Part shown: positions 1 through 8,890 of the stretch, in pieces
How the letters are laid out: each line of letters begins with the position of its first letter
How positions within the stretch are numbered: the first letter of the stretch is position 1
From: an uncultured Tenacibaculum sp.
GTDB taxonomy: Bacteria > Bacteroidota > Bacteroidia > Flavobacteriales > Flavobacteriaceae
Direction: 5' to 3'
Assembly (NCBI RefSeq): GCF_947495995.1
Contig: NZ_CANMAX010000011.1
Coordinates: 1-64,000, forward strand
Length of the DNA: 64,000 nucleotides
Position numbers and translations under genes: made by a program
Notes under the pieces: generated by a model
Database searches by the model: none
What the model was told of the DNA's origin: nothing
What the model saw: only the letters and a program-made list of their open reading frames with translations

Positions 1-154
1 AATACTTACTACTTACTTACACTTCAAAGATAGGACTCTTATTCCTTGAAAGCCTTTAGAAATCGATGTCAAACATATCTCTGATGATTAGAAGGCAAAT
101 AAATACGTTAAAATGATTCTCCTACAATTCATCGATACTAAAAACTAATAAAAA

Positions 155-275
155 AGAAAAAACCTTTTACAATTAGGGATTTGCAAAAGGCTCTTACTTA
201 TTAACCAAATAAATCTAAAACTGTTCTTAACACTAAAATTGAAAACTTACATAGTGTAATACTTACTACTTACTT
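155..275 (-). ncRNA. Predicted small RNA, array unit 2
   Basis: The -7 box TATCTTTG (282-289) predicts a start near 275. The linker motif lies at 201-220 and the terminator stem at 163-190, followed on the minus strand by a U-rich tail. One stem position differs from the sister units, and it keeps pairing as G-U only when the minus strand is transcribed, which supports the strand call. No open frame was seen. Confidence 0.55.
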
Positions 276-411
276 ACACTTCAAAGATAGAACTCTTATT
301 CCTTGAAAACCTTTAGAAATCGATGTCAAACATACCTCTGATGATTAGAAGGCTAATAAATACGTTAAAATGATTCTCCTACAATTCATCGATACTAAAA
401 ACTCATGAAAA

Positions 412-533
412 AGAAAAAACCTTTTGCAATTAGGGGTTTGCAAAAGGCTCTTACTTATTAACCAAATAAACTTAAAAACTGTTCTTAACACTAAAATTGA
501 AAACTTACATAGTGTAATACTTACTACTTACTT
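412..533 (-). ncRNA. Predicted small RNA, array unit 3
   Basis: The -7 box TATCTTTG is at 540-547, the linker motif at 458-478, and the terminator stem CCTTTTGCAA/TTGCAAAAGG at 420-447 with an A-tract on the plus strand, which is a U-tract in the transcript. It is almost identical to unit 2. Transcript ends are estimates. Confidence 0.55.
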
Positions 534-667
534 ACACTTCAAAGATAGGACTCTTATTCCTTGAAAGCCTTTAGAAATCGATATCAAACATAACTTTGAT
601 GATTAGAAGACAAATAAATACGTTAAAACGATTCTTCAGCAATTCATCGATACTAAAAACTATAAAA

Positions 668-820
668 AAGAAAAAACCTTTTGCAATTGGGGTTTGCAAA
701 AGGTTTCATTAATCAACCAAATAAATCTAAAAAACCTTCAATTTATGAAGAAGGGTGTTTTTCTATAATGAAAAAACAAAAAAACTTTTATGTAAACTTT
801 ATATATTTTTCTACTTATTT
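668..820 (-). ncRNA. Predicted small RNA, array unit 4
   Basis: The -7 box is at 827-834 and the linker motif at 711-734 in its GGTTGATTA form. The terminator stem is at 677-703. The 5' half differs from units 2 and 3 and contains its own short stem (CCTTC/GAAGG). A plus-strand frame across this unit is a chance shadow. Transcript ends are estimates. Confidence 0.5.
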
Positions 821-956
821 ACACTTCAAAGATAGTTCTGTTTTCTCTTTATTTTTCACTTTTTTAGTTGTTATACATTTAACTATAGATCAATGGTTTA
901 AAATAATCGACAAGCTGTTTTCAAACATTAAAACCTTATTTAAAACAAGATTAAAC

Positions 957-1098
957 AAATAAAAAAACCCTTCTAAAAGAAGGGTTTATAATCAACCAAA
1001 TAAATCTAAAAACTTCACTTGAGTTGTGAAGTGGGGAATTTCAAATAATGAAAAAAACAAAACTTTTATATATATAATTTGAACTTTGTAACTTAAAT
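957..1098 (-). ncRNA. Predicted small RNA, array unit 5
   Basis: The -7 box TATATTTG is at 1105-1112. A 7-bp 5' hairpin (ACTTCAC/GTGAAGT) is followed by the conserved linker (about 989-1013) and a different terminator stem, CCCTTC/GAAGGG, at 965-987. This is the most divergent unit, yet box, linker and terminator keep the same order. The frame through the linker could be read as ending in LDLFG, but it has no ATG and is not conserved in the other units. Confidence 0.5.
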
Positions 1099-1230
1099 AC
1101 AATACAAATATATCTAGGATATTATGATAAAATATCCAATATTCGATATAGTCAAATTGAAATGTCGATTAAATGAAGTGTTTAAATCGACGAACGGTAA
1201 ATAGCTGTAAATGTTACAAATACAACTTAA

Positions 1231-1956
1231 TTACAACAAGTTAAGTCTCTTCATTAATTCTGAACGATTAGATCTACTTACAGGTATTACATCTTTCTCT
1301 ATTAATACACTATTATCCTCAATATCAACTATCTTTTTTAGATTGATAATATAAGATCTGTGTACTTTAAGAAATAAATCGTTAGGCAGTTTCTCTTCTA
1401 TCTTTTTTAATGTAGAATGAACGGTGTAGTTTTTATCTTGAGTTTTAATTAAAATATAATCTCCTTTAGCTTCAACAATGTTAATACTAGGGATTTCTAT
1501 TTTAATTAACCTTCTATCTATATTAATATATAATTGTTGGTCTTCGTCTTTCTCTTCTTTAGCCGCTGAAGAATTATTCTGTTTATCGGTAACTGGAGTT
1601 CTAAAAGTAAATTTCTTAGCTTTTTCAATTGCTTTTACAAAACGAGGAAGCGTAATTGGTTTAACCAAATAATCAACAATACATTCATACTCAAATGCAT
1701 CTATAGCAAACTTCTCATCAGAAGTAGTTAAAATTATTCTTGGTGGCTTTTTTAAAGTTTGAATAAGATCGAAACCAGTAAAGTCTGGCATATGAATATC
1801 TAAGAAGATTAAATCAACATCATTCTGATTTAAATACTTTATCGCTTGAAGAGCATTCGAAAATTGGTCTATTACCTCTATAGTTCCCTCACTTTTACAA
1901 AGTTGTTCAACAATAACTCTTGCAGCAGACTCGTCATCAATAATTATACAATTCAT
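1231..1956 (-). CDS. LytTR-family response regulator
   Basis: A 241-residue two-domain regulator. Residues 1-120 form a CheY-like receiver with acidic pocket D7/D8, phospho-acceptor D53 (in FLDIHMPD) and a conserved lysine in LVKPI. A linker rich in K/E/N follows at about 120-140. Residues 145-241 are a LytTR DNA-binding domain (INIDRRLIKIEI, VEAKGDYILI, KVHRSYIINL, IPVSRSNR). It is the last gene of a four-gene signalling cluster on the minus strand and probably the DNA-binding output of a phosphorelay that runs through the Hpt protein 14 bp upstream. Target genes are unknown; the nearest downstream sequence is the small-RNA array at 1-1115. Confidence 0.93.
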   Translation of the reverse strand: MNCIIIDDESAARVIVEQLCKSEGTIEVIDQFSNALQAIKYLNQNDVDLIFLDIHMPDFTGFDLIQTLKKPPRIILTTSDEKFAIDAFEYECIVDYLVKPITLPRFVKAIEKAKKFTFRTPVTDKQNNSSAAKEEKDEDQQLYINIDRRLIKIEIPSINIVEAKGDYILIKTQDKNYTVHSTLKKIEEKLPNDLFLKVHRSYIINLKKIVDIEDNSVLIEKDVIPVSRSNRSELMKRLNLL

Positions 1957-1970
1957 GTATTTAAATCGTT

Positions 1971-2294
1971 TTATGCATTGTCTAAAAAACTAGACATTTT
2001 GGTTAATAATTCTTCAAAATCAGTGTGACCTTTCATATCTCCTTCAAGAAGTTCTTTTTCGTATTTTACAGCTGATTCATATGATTTCTCTAACCCTAAA
2101 ATACTAATTTTATGTTTAATTTTATGAACAATTTCAGCTATTTGCTTAAATTCTTGATTTTCAACGTGATTTTGATACGTTTCTATTTCTTCTGGCAGTT
2201 CACTTTTTAAAATTGAAAGCATTTTCTGCTCAAACTCTTCATCTCCACCAGATAACTCTCTGATGTAACTTAAATTTGGTTCTTCTAAACTCAT
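1971..2294 (-). CDS. Hpt-domain phosphotransfer protein
   Basis: A 107-residue stand-alone histidine phosphotransfer protein made almost entirely of predicted helix. The motif VHKIKHKISILG matches the Hpt H-x-x-K-[G/x] helix, with H57 the likely phospho-histidine. The usual glycine after the lysine is replaced by H61, a mild departure from the family. It lies 6 bp downstream of the PAS histidine kinase and 14 bp upstream of the LytTR regulator, so it probably shuttles phosphate from the kinase or a receiver to D53 of the regulator. It has no membrane segment and should be cytoplasmic. Confidence 0.85.
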   Translation of the reverse strand: MSLEEPNLSYIRELSGGDEEFEQKMLSILKSELPEEIETYQNHVENQEFKQIAEIVHKIKHKISILGLEKSYESAVKYEKELLEGDMKGHTDFEELLTKMSSFLDNA

Positions 2295-2300
2295 GGTTTT

Positions 2301-4670
2301 TTACTTATTAAATTCGATAAAAAATGTTGTTCCCATTCCCTCGATACTTTCTAACCATATTTTCCCTCCATAAACATCTACAATCTTTTTAACTATTGAT
2401 AAACCAATACCTGTAGAATCTTTATGGTTTCCTAAAGATTGAAATACTTCAAATATTTTCGCATGATATTCGGGCTTTATTCCAATACCATTATCCTGAA
2501 CACTAAATATATATCTTTTCTTTTTTTCTTTTACTCCAATAGTAATTAATCCTTCTTCTTTATCAATATAATTTACTGCATTACTCATTAAGTTCTGAAA
2601 AAGTTGTTGAATTCTAACTTTATCAGCTTTAATTTTAGGTAAATTTTTATCTATTTCTATTTTAATATGTTTAGGAACGTAAATTAATTTACTTATTCCT
2701 TCAATTACTTTATAAGTGTCGACCTCTTCTGTTGGTTCTCCATCATTATTAATACTAGAGTAATTTAAAATGTCGTTAATTAATCGCTCCATTTTTTCAA
2801 CAACTTCTTGAATCATATCTACATTTCGAACTCCATCTTCACCTAAAACACCTCCATGATCTTCTTTTAACCAACTCGTTAATGCAGAAATACTTCGTAG
2901 CGGAGATTTTAAATCGTGAGAAACTATATGCGCATATTCTTCAAGCTCAACATTTCGTTGTTCTAACTGCTTTAATAATTGCTCTTTTTGTGATTCTAAC
3001 TTTTTAATATTGGTAATGTCTAAAACAATACCAATAGAACCTGTGATATCTCCCTGAATATCAAAACTTGGCGCTGCACTAACTAGCAATACTTTTTCAA
3101 CTCCTAAGTTGTTTATGAATTTGAATTCATACGATCTTGATTTGCGTTTTCCTTTTTTATCTTTATTTCTATCTTGAATAAAATCAATAATCTCTTCTTT
3201 TTTGAAAAGTTCTCTTATGTTTTTATCTAAGATTTTCTCTTCGTCAAAACCAGTCATTTTAACAAAGTTATTATTAGCAGAAAGTACTTTATTATTTCTA
3301 TCTAACTCTACTAAACCAAGTTTCAAATTGGCGATAATGTTACTATATCTCTTTTTATGTGCTTCTAAACTTTTTCGATAATTTCTAGATAAAGTAACAT
3401 CTCTATAAGTCCATAAATGACCTTTATATTCATTGTTTTTAGAAATCGGTATATAGTCTCGTTCTAATATTCTTCCATCAACTAATCGTAGTTCATCACC
3501 TAAAACTACTTTCTTGTCTTTAATTAGTTTATTAATTCTATTGACAAAATAATCTGGATTCTCAAAAATGTCTTTAGTTTCTCCTAACATCTGTACGCAA
3601 TTCAATCCCACTAAATCAGTTGCTTTTTTAGGGATTGAAAATATGTCACAGAACTTTTTATTAGAAATTACGATTTCTCGTTGTTCATTCTCCAACAAAA
3701 CAGCACTATCTAAATTAGATACTAAAGATGATAATCTATTTTCAGATTCAATTAATCTTTGTTCTGCCAACTTATTCTCTGTAATATCTTCAATAGTTGC
3801 CACCTGGAATTTAACCTTACTATCTTGATTTTTTACTGAGTTTACAATTGTTTTAGCCCAAAGTATATCTCCGTTTTTCTTGATATATCTTTTTTCTTGG
3901 ATAAAATTATCTAATTCACCAGAAGCAACTTTATCTCTCATTTTTTTAGACTCTTCTCTATCATCAGGATGTGTAAAACCACCGATGGTTAGCGCTTTCA
4001 TTTCCGGAACCGTGTAGCCTAGCATTTCTTTAATCGTAGTATTTACAAACAAAAACTCTTCATCTTGTTGCTCTGATAATACAATTCCGATAGGTGAATT
4101 ATTAAAAATGATATCTAACTGATCTCTTTGTGCCTGAAGTAATTCTTGAATCTCTATTTGTTCTGTAATATCTCTCGCGATTCCTTGTGCTCCAACAACC
4201 TCTCCTTCAGGATCATAAACTAAACTACAGTTTACTTCAAGAGTTTTTATCGTTTTGTCTTTCGTAATTATTCTTGAGCGATATTTAGTGTAGAATCCTT
4301 CTTCTATTAAGTTTTTAAAAGCTTCTATCGTATATCCATAATCGTCAGGATGTACGACTTTCATTAAGTTTAGAGGTTTATTTTCTTCATAATCATAGCC
4401 AAACATTGTAACTGCTATGTCATTCATTTTGATCACATTTCCTCTTAAATCTATAAGAACAAATGCATCATTTATATTTTCAAAAATTCCTTTGAGTTCA
4501 GAATCTTTTTCTAATAACTTTTCTTCAAGTTGTTGGGCTTTCTCGTTTAAATCTTTAATTATGTTTTCAGACTTATCGAGATGATCCACTAGTTTTTTTT
4601 CGGCTGCTATTCTAGCTTTTCTTTCATTCTCTAAAGCCTGTTTTAAATCATTAATTACAATATCACTCAT
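2301..4670 (-). CDS. Multi-PAS sensor histidine kinase
   Basis: A 789-residue soluble kinase with no clear transmembrane helix. Residues 1-60 look like a coiled coil. Four PAS domains follow at about 60-170, 185-300, 305-430 and 440-555; several end in the PAC-type GxxxDIT pattern. The HisKA region near residue 585 carries VSHDLKSPLR with the phospho-accepting histidine. The HATPase domain at about 675-789 has the N box (NLMSNAVNY), G1 box (DNGIGI) and G2 box (GIGLSIVKK). It lacks a fused receiver, which explains why separate receiver and Hpt proteins are encoded next to it. The signal is unknown; cytoplasmic PAS arrays often sense redox state, ligands or light, but no heme or flavin motif can be claimed here. 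Confidence 0.93.
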   Translation of the reverse strand: MSDIVINDLKQALENERKARIAAEKKLVDHLDKSENIIKDLNEKAQQLEEKLLEKDSELKGIFENINDAFVLIDLRGNVIKMNDIAVTMFGYDYEENKPLNLMKVVHPDDYGYTIEAFKNLIEEGFYTKYRSRIITKDKTIKTLEVNCSLVYDPEGEVVGAQGIARDITEQIEIQELLQAQRDQLDIIFNNSPIGIVLSEQQDEEFLFVNTTIKEMLGYTVPEMKALTIGGFTHPDDREESKKMRDKVASGELDNFIQEKRYIKKNGDILWAKTIVNSVKNQDSKVKFQVATIEDITENKLAEQRLIESENRLSSLVSNLDSAVLLENEQREIVISNKKFCDIFSIPKKATDLVGLNCVQMLGETKDIFENPDYFVNRINKLIKDKKVVLGDELRLVDGRILERDYIPISKNNEYKGHLWTYRDVTLSRNYRKSLEAHKKRYSNIIANLKLGLVELDRNNKVLSANNNFVKMTGFDEEKILDKNIRELFKKEEIIDFIQDRNKDKKGKRKSRSYEFKFINNLGVEKVLLVSAAPSFDIQGDITGSIGIVLDITNIKKLESQKEQLLKQLEQRNVELEEYAHIVSHDLKSPLRSISALTSWLKEDHGGVLGEDGVRNVDMIQEVVEKMERLINDILNYSSINNDGEPTEEVDTYKVIEGISKLIYVPKHIKIEIDKNLPKIKADKVRIQQLFQNLMSNAVNYIDKEEGLITIGVKEKKKRYIFSVQDNGIGIKPEYHAKIFEVFQSLGNHKDSTGIGLSIVKKIVDVYGGKIWLESIEGMGTTFFIEFNK

Positions 4671-4773
4671 ATCTTATTTTGGATATAGTATGAAACAAAA
4701 CTGGTTTTATCCTGTAACAATTTACAAGATTAATTTGAAAAAGATTAAAACTAACGAAAAAGACTTTAAATAA

Positions 4774-5187
4774 CTAGACTGAAATTAATTCATTTGCACT
4801 CCAGTAGGATAAAACTTTAATCAATTTATTTTGATAATCTTCATATTTAAGAGGCTTAACCATATAACCAGCAATACCAATCTTGTAACATTCTAACATA
4901 TCTTTTTGATTTGTAGACGTTGTAAGAATAACAGTCGGTAGATATTTTAAAACATCGTCGTTTTTTAAAATCTTTAAAAACTCGATACCGTTAATCTTAG
5001 GCATATTAAGGTCTAGAAGTATTAAATTTGGTAAGTTATCTTTATCTGATAGGATTTTTAACGCTTCTTCTCCATTGTTAGCTTCAATTACATGATGCTT
5101 AGATTCTATCTTGGACAAGATTCTGTTAAATTTCATTACTTCTATTTGGTCATCTTCAATTAACAATATTGTTAATTTTCTTTGCAT
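4774..5187 (-). CDS. Single-domain CheY-like response regulator
   Basis: A 137-residue stand-alone receiver. The acidic pocket is E11/D12/D13, the phospho-acceptor D59 (LLDLNMPK), the conserved threonine is in ILTTSTNQ, and the lysine is in MVKPL. It has no output domain. It is the promoter-proximal gene of the signalling cluster, 103 bp upstream of the PAS kinase. Proteins of this type (Rcp1-like) commonly pair with PAS or phytochrome-like kinases and act as intermediate receivers, here most likely passing phosphate to the Hpt protein. Confidence 0.9.
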   Translation of the reverse strand: MQRKLTILLIEDDQIEVMKFNRILSKIESKHHVIEANNGEEALKILSDKDNLPNLILLDLNMPKINGIEFLKILKNDDVLKYLPTVILTTSTNQKDMLECYKIGIAGYMVKPLKYEDYQNKLIKVLSYWSANELISV

Positions 5188-5338
5188 TTTTTAATTTTTT
5201 AGGTAGCTTTAAACTACAATTTACTATAATAATGCCTGTATTTTTTGTTCTTTAGTTTAAATCTTGATTTTGAACGACGAAATGTAAAAAAGTATAGACG
5301 AACAGTTTTCACTATTAACATATGTTTATAAGCTAAGC

Positions 5339-7456
5339 ATGAAATTACTTTCGATATTTCCTAGAGTTATTTTTTACTCATTATTCTTTTTAACATTCGC
5401 TTGTACCAACCAAAAAAAAGATAAAGAACACGCATATACTAACGCTTTAATAAACGAATCGAGTCCTTATTTATTGCAGCATGCGCATAATCCAGTACAG
5501 TGGTTTCCTTGGGATAAAAAGCATTTAGATCGTGCTAAAAAAGAAGGGAAATTAGTCTTATTATCTATCGGTTATGCTTCTTGTCATTGGTGTCATGTAA
5601 TGGAAAAAGAAACTTTTGAAAATAAAGAAGTAGCTGACTTTATGAACAAAAACTTTATCAATATAAAGATCGATCGAGAAGAACATCCTAACGTTGATAA
5701 AACATATTTAACTGCTGTTCAAATTATGACAGGAAATGGTGGTTGGCCATTAAACTGTGTTACTTTACCTGACGGAAAACCTATTTGGGGCGGCACTTAT
5801 TTTAATAAAGAAAATTGGCTGGCTTCATTAAAAGAAATCCATAGAGTTTATAAAGAAAGTCCGAAAAAAACAGAAGGATTTGCAAATCAATTAACAGAAG
5901 ATTTAAAATCGCTACAAGAATTTAATTCTGATATTTCTGATAAAGATTTCAACAGAGAAAACCTGAGTAATTTCGTCACAGAATGGAAAACTAAACTTGA
6001 TACAATTAACGGCGGACTCGATGGTAGAAATCAATTTCCAAGAGCTAGTAATTATCAGTTTTTATTACGTTACGCTTATCAAACTGAAGATCAAGAACTA
6101 GAAAACTACATCTACAAAACTTTAGATAAAATTGCTAACGGAGGTTTAAATGACCATTTAGCTGGTGGTTTTGCACGCTACACGGTTGATAATAAGTGGC
6201 ACATTCCTCATTTTGAAAAAATGCTATACGATAATGCTCAACTCGTTTCTTTATTTTCTTATGCGTATCAATTAAAAAAAGAAGATCAGTATAAGGAAAT
6301 TGTGTATCAAACACTCGATTTCTTACACAAAGAATTTTATACTAATGGTTTGTATTTCTCTTCTTTAAATGCTGATAGTTTAAATGAAGAAAATGAATTT
6401 GAAGAAGGAGCTTATTACACTTGGAAAATTGAAGAATTACAAAATAGTATTACTTCAGACTTTTCTCTATTCAAAACATATTTTGGTATTGATAGTATCG
6501 AGAAAGTTGATGAAAAACATGCGTTAGTAAAAGTTTATGATGATGAAACTTTCAGTAAAAAACATCAATTACCTATTGAAGAATTAAAAAGTAAAATAAC
6601 AAACTGGAAAGAAATCCTATTAAAAATAAGACAACAAAGAGTTAAACCTACAACAGACAAGAAAATACTTACATCTTGGAATGCTCTTTTATTACAAGCA
6701 TATACAGATGCTTATAAAGTTTTTAATGACGATAATTTTAAACTAAAAGCTATTCAATGTGGTAAAACTTTAAAACGTAAAGCTATCTCTAAACATTGGG
6801 AAGTTTCTAGAAGTTTAAATACAAAAAACAAAAGCATAAAAGGTTATTTAGAAGATTATGCTTTGTTAATTAATAGTTTTATTTCTCTGTATGAAATTAC
6901 TTTTGACGAGCAATGGTTGTTAAGCGCAAAAGAACTAACTGAGTATACGTTTACAAACTTTTTAAATACAGAAAACGAATACTTTAATTATACAGCTAAA
7001 AATGGTGATCAATTAATTACTGCGAATTATGAAATTGAAGATATTGTAATTCCTTCTTCAAATTCTGTGATGTGTAAAAACTTATTCAAATTAGGTCATT
7101 ATTTTAGTTATGATGCTTACTTAGATTTGAGCAAGAAAATGCTACAAAGAATGTTACCAAAAATTGAAGATTACCCGCATATCTATTCCAACTGGTTAAA
7201 TTCTTATTTAAATCATGCTTATCCTTTCTACGAAACAGCCATTTCTGGAAAAGATGCTTTATCTAAAGCTCAAGAATTACAACAACAATATATTCCTAAT
7301 CAATTATTGATTGGTAGTTTAACAGATAGTAATTTACCGTTATTGAAAGGAAAATTTAACAATCAAAAAACATTGATCTATGTATGCGTAAACAAAGCTT
7401 GTAAATTACCTACTGAAAATATCGATAAAGCATTGGCGTTATTAAAAAAGAACTAA
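5339..7456 (+). CDS. DUF255 thioredoxin-fold lipoprotein (YyaL-like)
   Basis: A 705-residue protein related to the YyaL/SPATA20 family. A hydrophobic N-terminus ends in the lipobox-like FLTFAC, so this copy is probably an envelope lipoprotein. Residues about 35-200 form the thioredoxin-like DUF255 domain with the hallmark ASCHWCHVM, and the rest is an (alpha/alpha)6 barrel resembling N-acylglucosamine epimerases and glycosidases (for example DHLAGGFARY and PHFEKMLYDNAQ). Length is normal for the family. The reaction is not established. It stands alone on the plus strand and converges with the PUL genes, its stop abutting the stop of the minus-strand gene at 7457. Confidence 0.88.
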   Translation: MKLLSIFPRVIFYSLFFLTFACTNQKKDKEHAYTNALINESSPYLLQHAHNPVQWFPWDKKHLDRAKKEGKLVLLSIGYASCHWCHVMEKETFENKEVADFMNKNFINIKIDREEHPNVDKTYLTAVQIMTGNGGWPLNCVTLPDGKPIWGGTYFNKENWLASLKEIHRVYKESPKKTEGFANQLTEDLKSLQEFNSDISDKDFNRENLSNFVTEWKTKLDTINGGLDGRNQFPRASNYQFLLRYAYQTEDQELENYIYKTLDKIANGGLNDHLAGGFARYTVDNKWHIPHFEKMLYDNAQLVSLFSYAYQLKKEDQYKEIVYQTLDFLHKEFYTNGLYFSSLNADSLNEENEFEEGAYYTWKIEELQNSITSDFSLFKTYFGIDSIEKVDEKHALVKVYDDETFSKKHQLPIEELKSKITNWKEILLKIRQQRVKPTTDKKILTSWNALLLQAYTDAYKVFNDDNFKLKAIQCGKTLKRKAISKHWEVSRSLNTKNKSIKGYLEDYALLINSFISLYEITFDEQWLLSAKELTEYTFTNFLNTENEYFNYTAKNGDQLITANYEIEDIVIPSSNSVMCKNLFKLGHYFSYDAYLDLSKKMLQRMLPKIEDYPHIYSNWLNSYLNHAYPFYETAISGKDALSKAQELQQQYIPNQLLIGSLTDSNLPLLKGKFNNQKTLIYVCVNKACKLPTENIDKALALLKKN

Positions 7457-8158
7457 TTACTTTTTCTGAAGAAATATTGAATAATCGTACATATTCATAA
7501 TAACTGAAGTGTATGGCGCATTACTCTCTTCACTTGTTTCATCTATACTTTCAATAAATTGATTTATACTTTTTAATTGAATTTTTCCCTTTGTAGTATT
7601 TGGAAAATAATACAGATTCGTTTGAGTGCCTTCTTTCTCAATAACCAAATTACTTTTCTCTGATTTTGAATAGTAATTCGCCCCTATTTCCGATTCCTCT
7701 TGAAGTTGGAAGATTCCTGTTCTTGAAATTTCTTTATCTATTATACATCCTTCTTCAGCAAAACTAAAAGGTATTGTTTTCGGAAATGATATAGGGTTTT
7801 CATAAGGAATATTAAACTTTATTGTTGTACTGTAGCAATCTGGAGCTCCACAATCAAAACCATGCAAATCAAACACTAAATTGAATAATAAAGTATCTTC
7901 ATTTCTATGAACTAAATTTCTTAAATACAATTCAGCTAACAGACTGTTTTTAAGGTTTTCGTCTGGTTTAGAAGCTAACAACTTTTGACGAAGCTTTTTT
8001 TGTTTTTCTTCAAAACTTTGTTCATTTTCAAGAAGTTTTTCTTTAAGCTGATTGACCTCTTCTTTTTCTGTAGTAATTTTTTGAATCATTTTATTCTCTT
8101 GCTTCTTTTCACCACAGGAAAACAAAATACATACTACTAACACTAAAGCTATTCTCAT
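7457..8158 (-). CDS. Unknown lipoprotein with coiled-coil segment
   Basis: A 233-residue protein starting with a lipoprotein signal (VVCILFSCGEK, modified Cys about residue 15). Residues 25-65 are strongly charged and helical (a likely coiled coil). The rest has no domain I recognise; it contains DLHGFDCGAPDCYST, in which two cysteines might form a disulphide. Its start overlaps the stop of the gene at 8155 by 4 bp, so the two are translationally coupled at the distal end of the PUL. Function unknown. Confidence 0.75.
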   Translation of the reverse strand: MRIALVLVVCILFSCGEKKQENKMIQKITTEKEEVNQLKEKLLENEQSFEEKQKKLRQKLLASKPDENLKNSLLAELYLRNLVHRNEDTLLFNLVFDLHGFDCGAPDCYSTTIKFNIPYENPISFPKTIPFSFAEEGCIIDKEISRTGIFQLQEESEIGANYYSKSEKSNLVIEKEGTQTNLYYFPNTTKGKIQLKSINQFIESIDETSEESNAPYTSVIMNMYDYSIFLQKK

Positions 8159-8886
8159 AATTTTTCTTTCGACAAAGTTACATCATCTATCCAAACTTTT
8201 CGATTACCTCCTCCTTTTTGGTAATCTACCCAGCCTAACGTAACTTTTTCAAAGACAGGAAAACTCCATTCTCCATTATTTCCATTTTCTAAACACCCCT
8301 TGTCAAAAGATTGATGTTCTTTTAAATCGTGAACTAATTCTTCATTAATCCACAATCGCATATTGTTTGTTTTTCTATTTACATACCAATTCACAACAAA
8401 CCATTCGTTTTCTGGAATTTTCACTTTTGTATGATCCCAGCAATCCGACTTTATTGGATTTGTATCGTAATTTACCATTAAGCGTTTGTGATGTTGTCCG
8501 CCATAACGAACCTCAGCATGAAAACCTTGAGATGTTTTTCCACTAGTTTGAATCATTGTCCAGTGAACTCCATTTGGTGAAGCTTCTTCAACAAACATTT
8601 TTAAACTTCCATAATATTCATCTAGCTTCATCAATTTCTCACTTGAAAAAGATAAAAATGCACGATTGTCATATCCTTCTCCTGAAATAAACTTTAAAGA
8701 TTTATTTCCTGAAACATGTTTTAAAGAATCTATTTCTATTTTACCGTTACCTGAAGTTTCCCAAGGAAAAAAAGTAGTTTGACCAGCTCTATAGGTTTCA
8801 AAATCGTCTTCTAAAATAATCTGATTTCGAAATTCTTTACAAGAACTTAAACACAATAAAACTAAAATTATACTAAGCTTTTTCAT
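8155..8886 (-). CDS. Lectin-fold, possible polysaccharide-lyase lipoprotein
   Basis: I choose the ATG at 8886 rather than an upstream extension because it gives a lipoprotein signal (ILVLLCLSSCKEF); the protein is then 243 residues. It begins DDFETYRAGQ and ends with GWVDYQKGGG and VWIDDVTL, a layout seen in concanavalin-like jelly-roll proteins, including the Cip1/PL20-type group, where the final Asp binds calcium. This family link is from memory of the pattern, so lyase activity is a guess; a carbohydrate-binding role is also possible. It sits in the PUL between the epimerase and an unknown lipoprotein. Confidence 0.65.
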   Translation of the reverse strand: MKKLSIILVLLCLSSCKEFRNQIILEDDFETYRAGQTTFFPWETSGNGKIEIDSLKHVSGNKSLKFISGEGYDNRAFLSFSSEKLMKLDEYYGSLKMFVEEASPNGVHWTMIQTSGKTSQGFHAEVRYGGQHHKRLMVNYDTNPIKSDCWDHTKVKIPENEWFVVNWYVNRKTNNMRLWINEELVHDLKEHQSFDKGCLENGNNGEWSFPVFEKVTLGWVDYQKGGGNRKVWIDDVTLSKEKL

Positions 8887-8890
8887 AATT

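Larger units (their letters stand above)
1..1115 (-). repeat. Tandem array of promoter-terminator units
   Basis: Three near-identical units start at 1, 258 and 516 (period 257-258 bp), followed by two more divergent units up to 1115. Read on the minus strand, each unit has an exact TAnnTTTG -7 box (plus-strand positions 25-32, 282-289, 540-547, 827-834, 1105-1112), then about 110-140 nt, then a conserved linker related to TAGATTTATTTGGTTGATTA and a hairpin with a U-tract. No reading frame of useful length is shared by the units, so the array looks like duplicated small-RNA genes. The leftmost unit runs off the window. What is seen is the repeat, the boxes and the hairpins; the RNA role is inferred. 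Confidence 0.75.

Noticed and set aside
681..962. Open frame of 93 codons on the plus strand
   Set aside because: It runs antisense through two units of the minus-strand repeat array, including terminator hairpins and linker, and has no similar frame in the other units.
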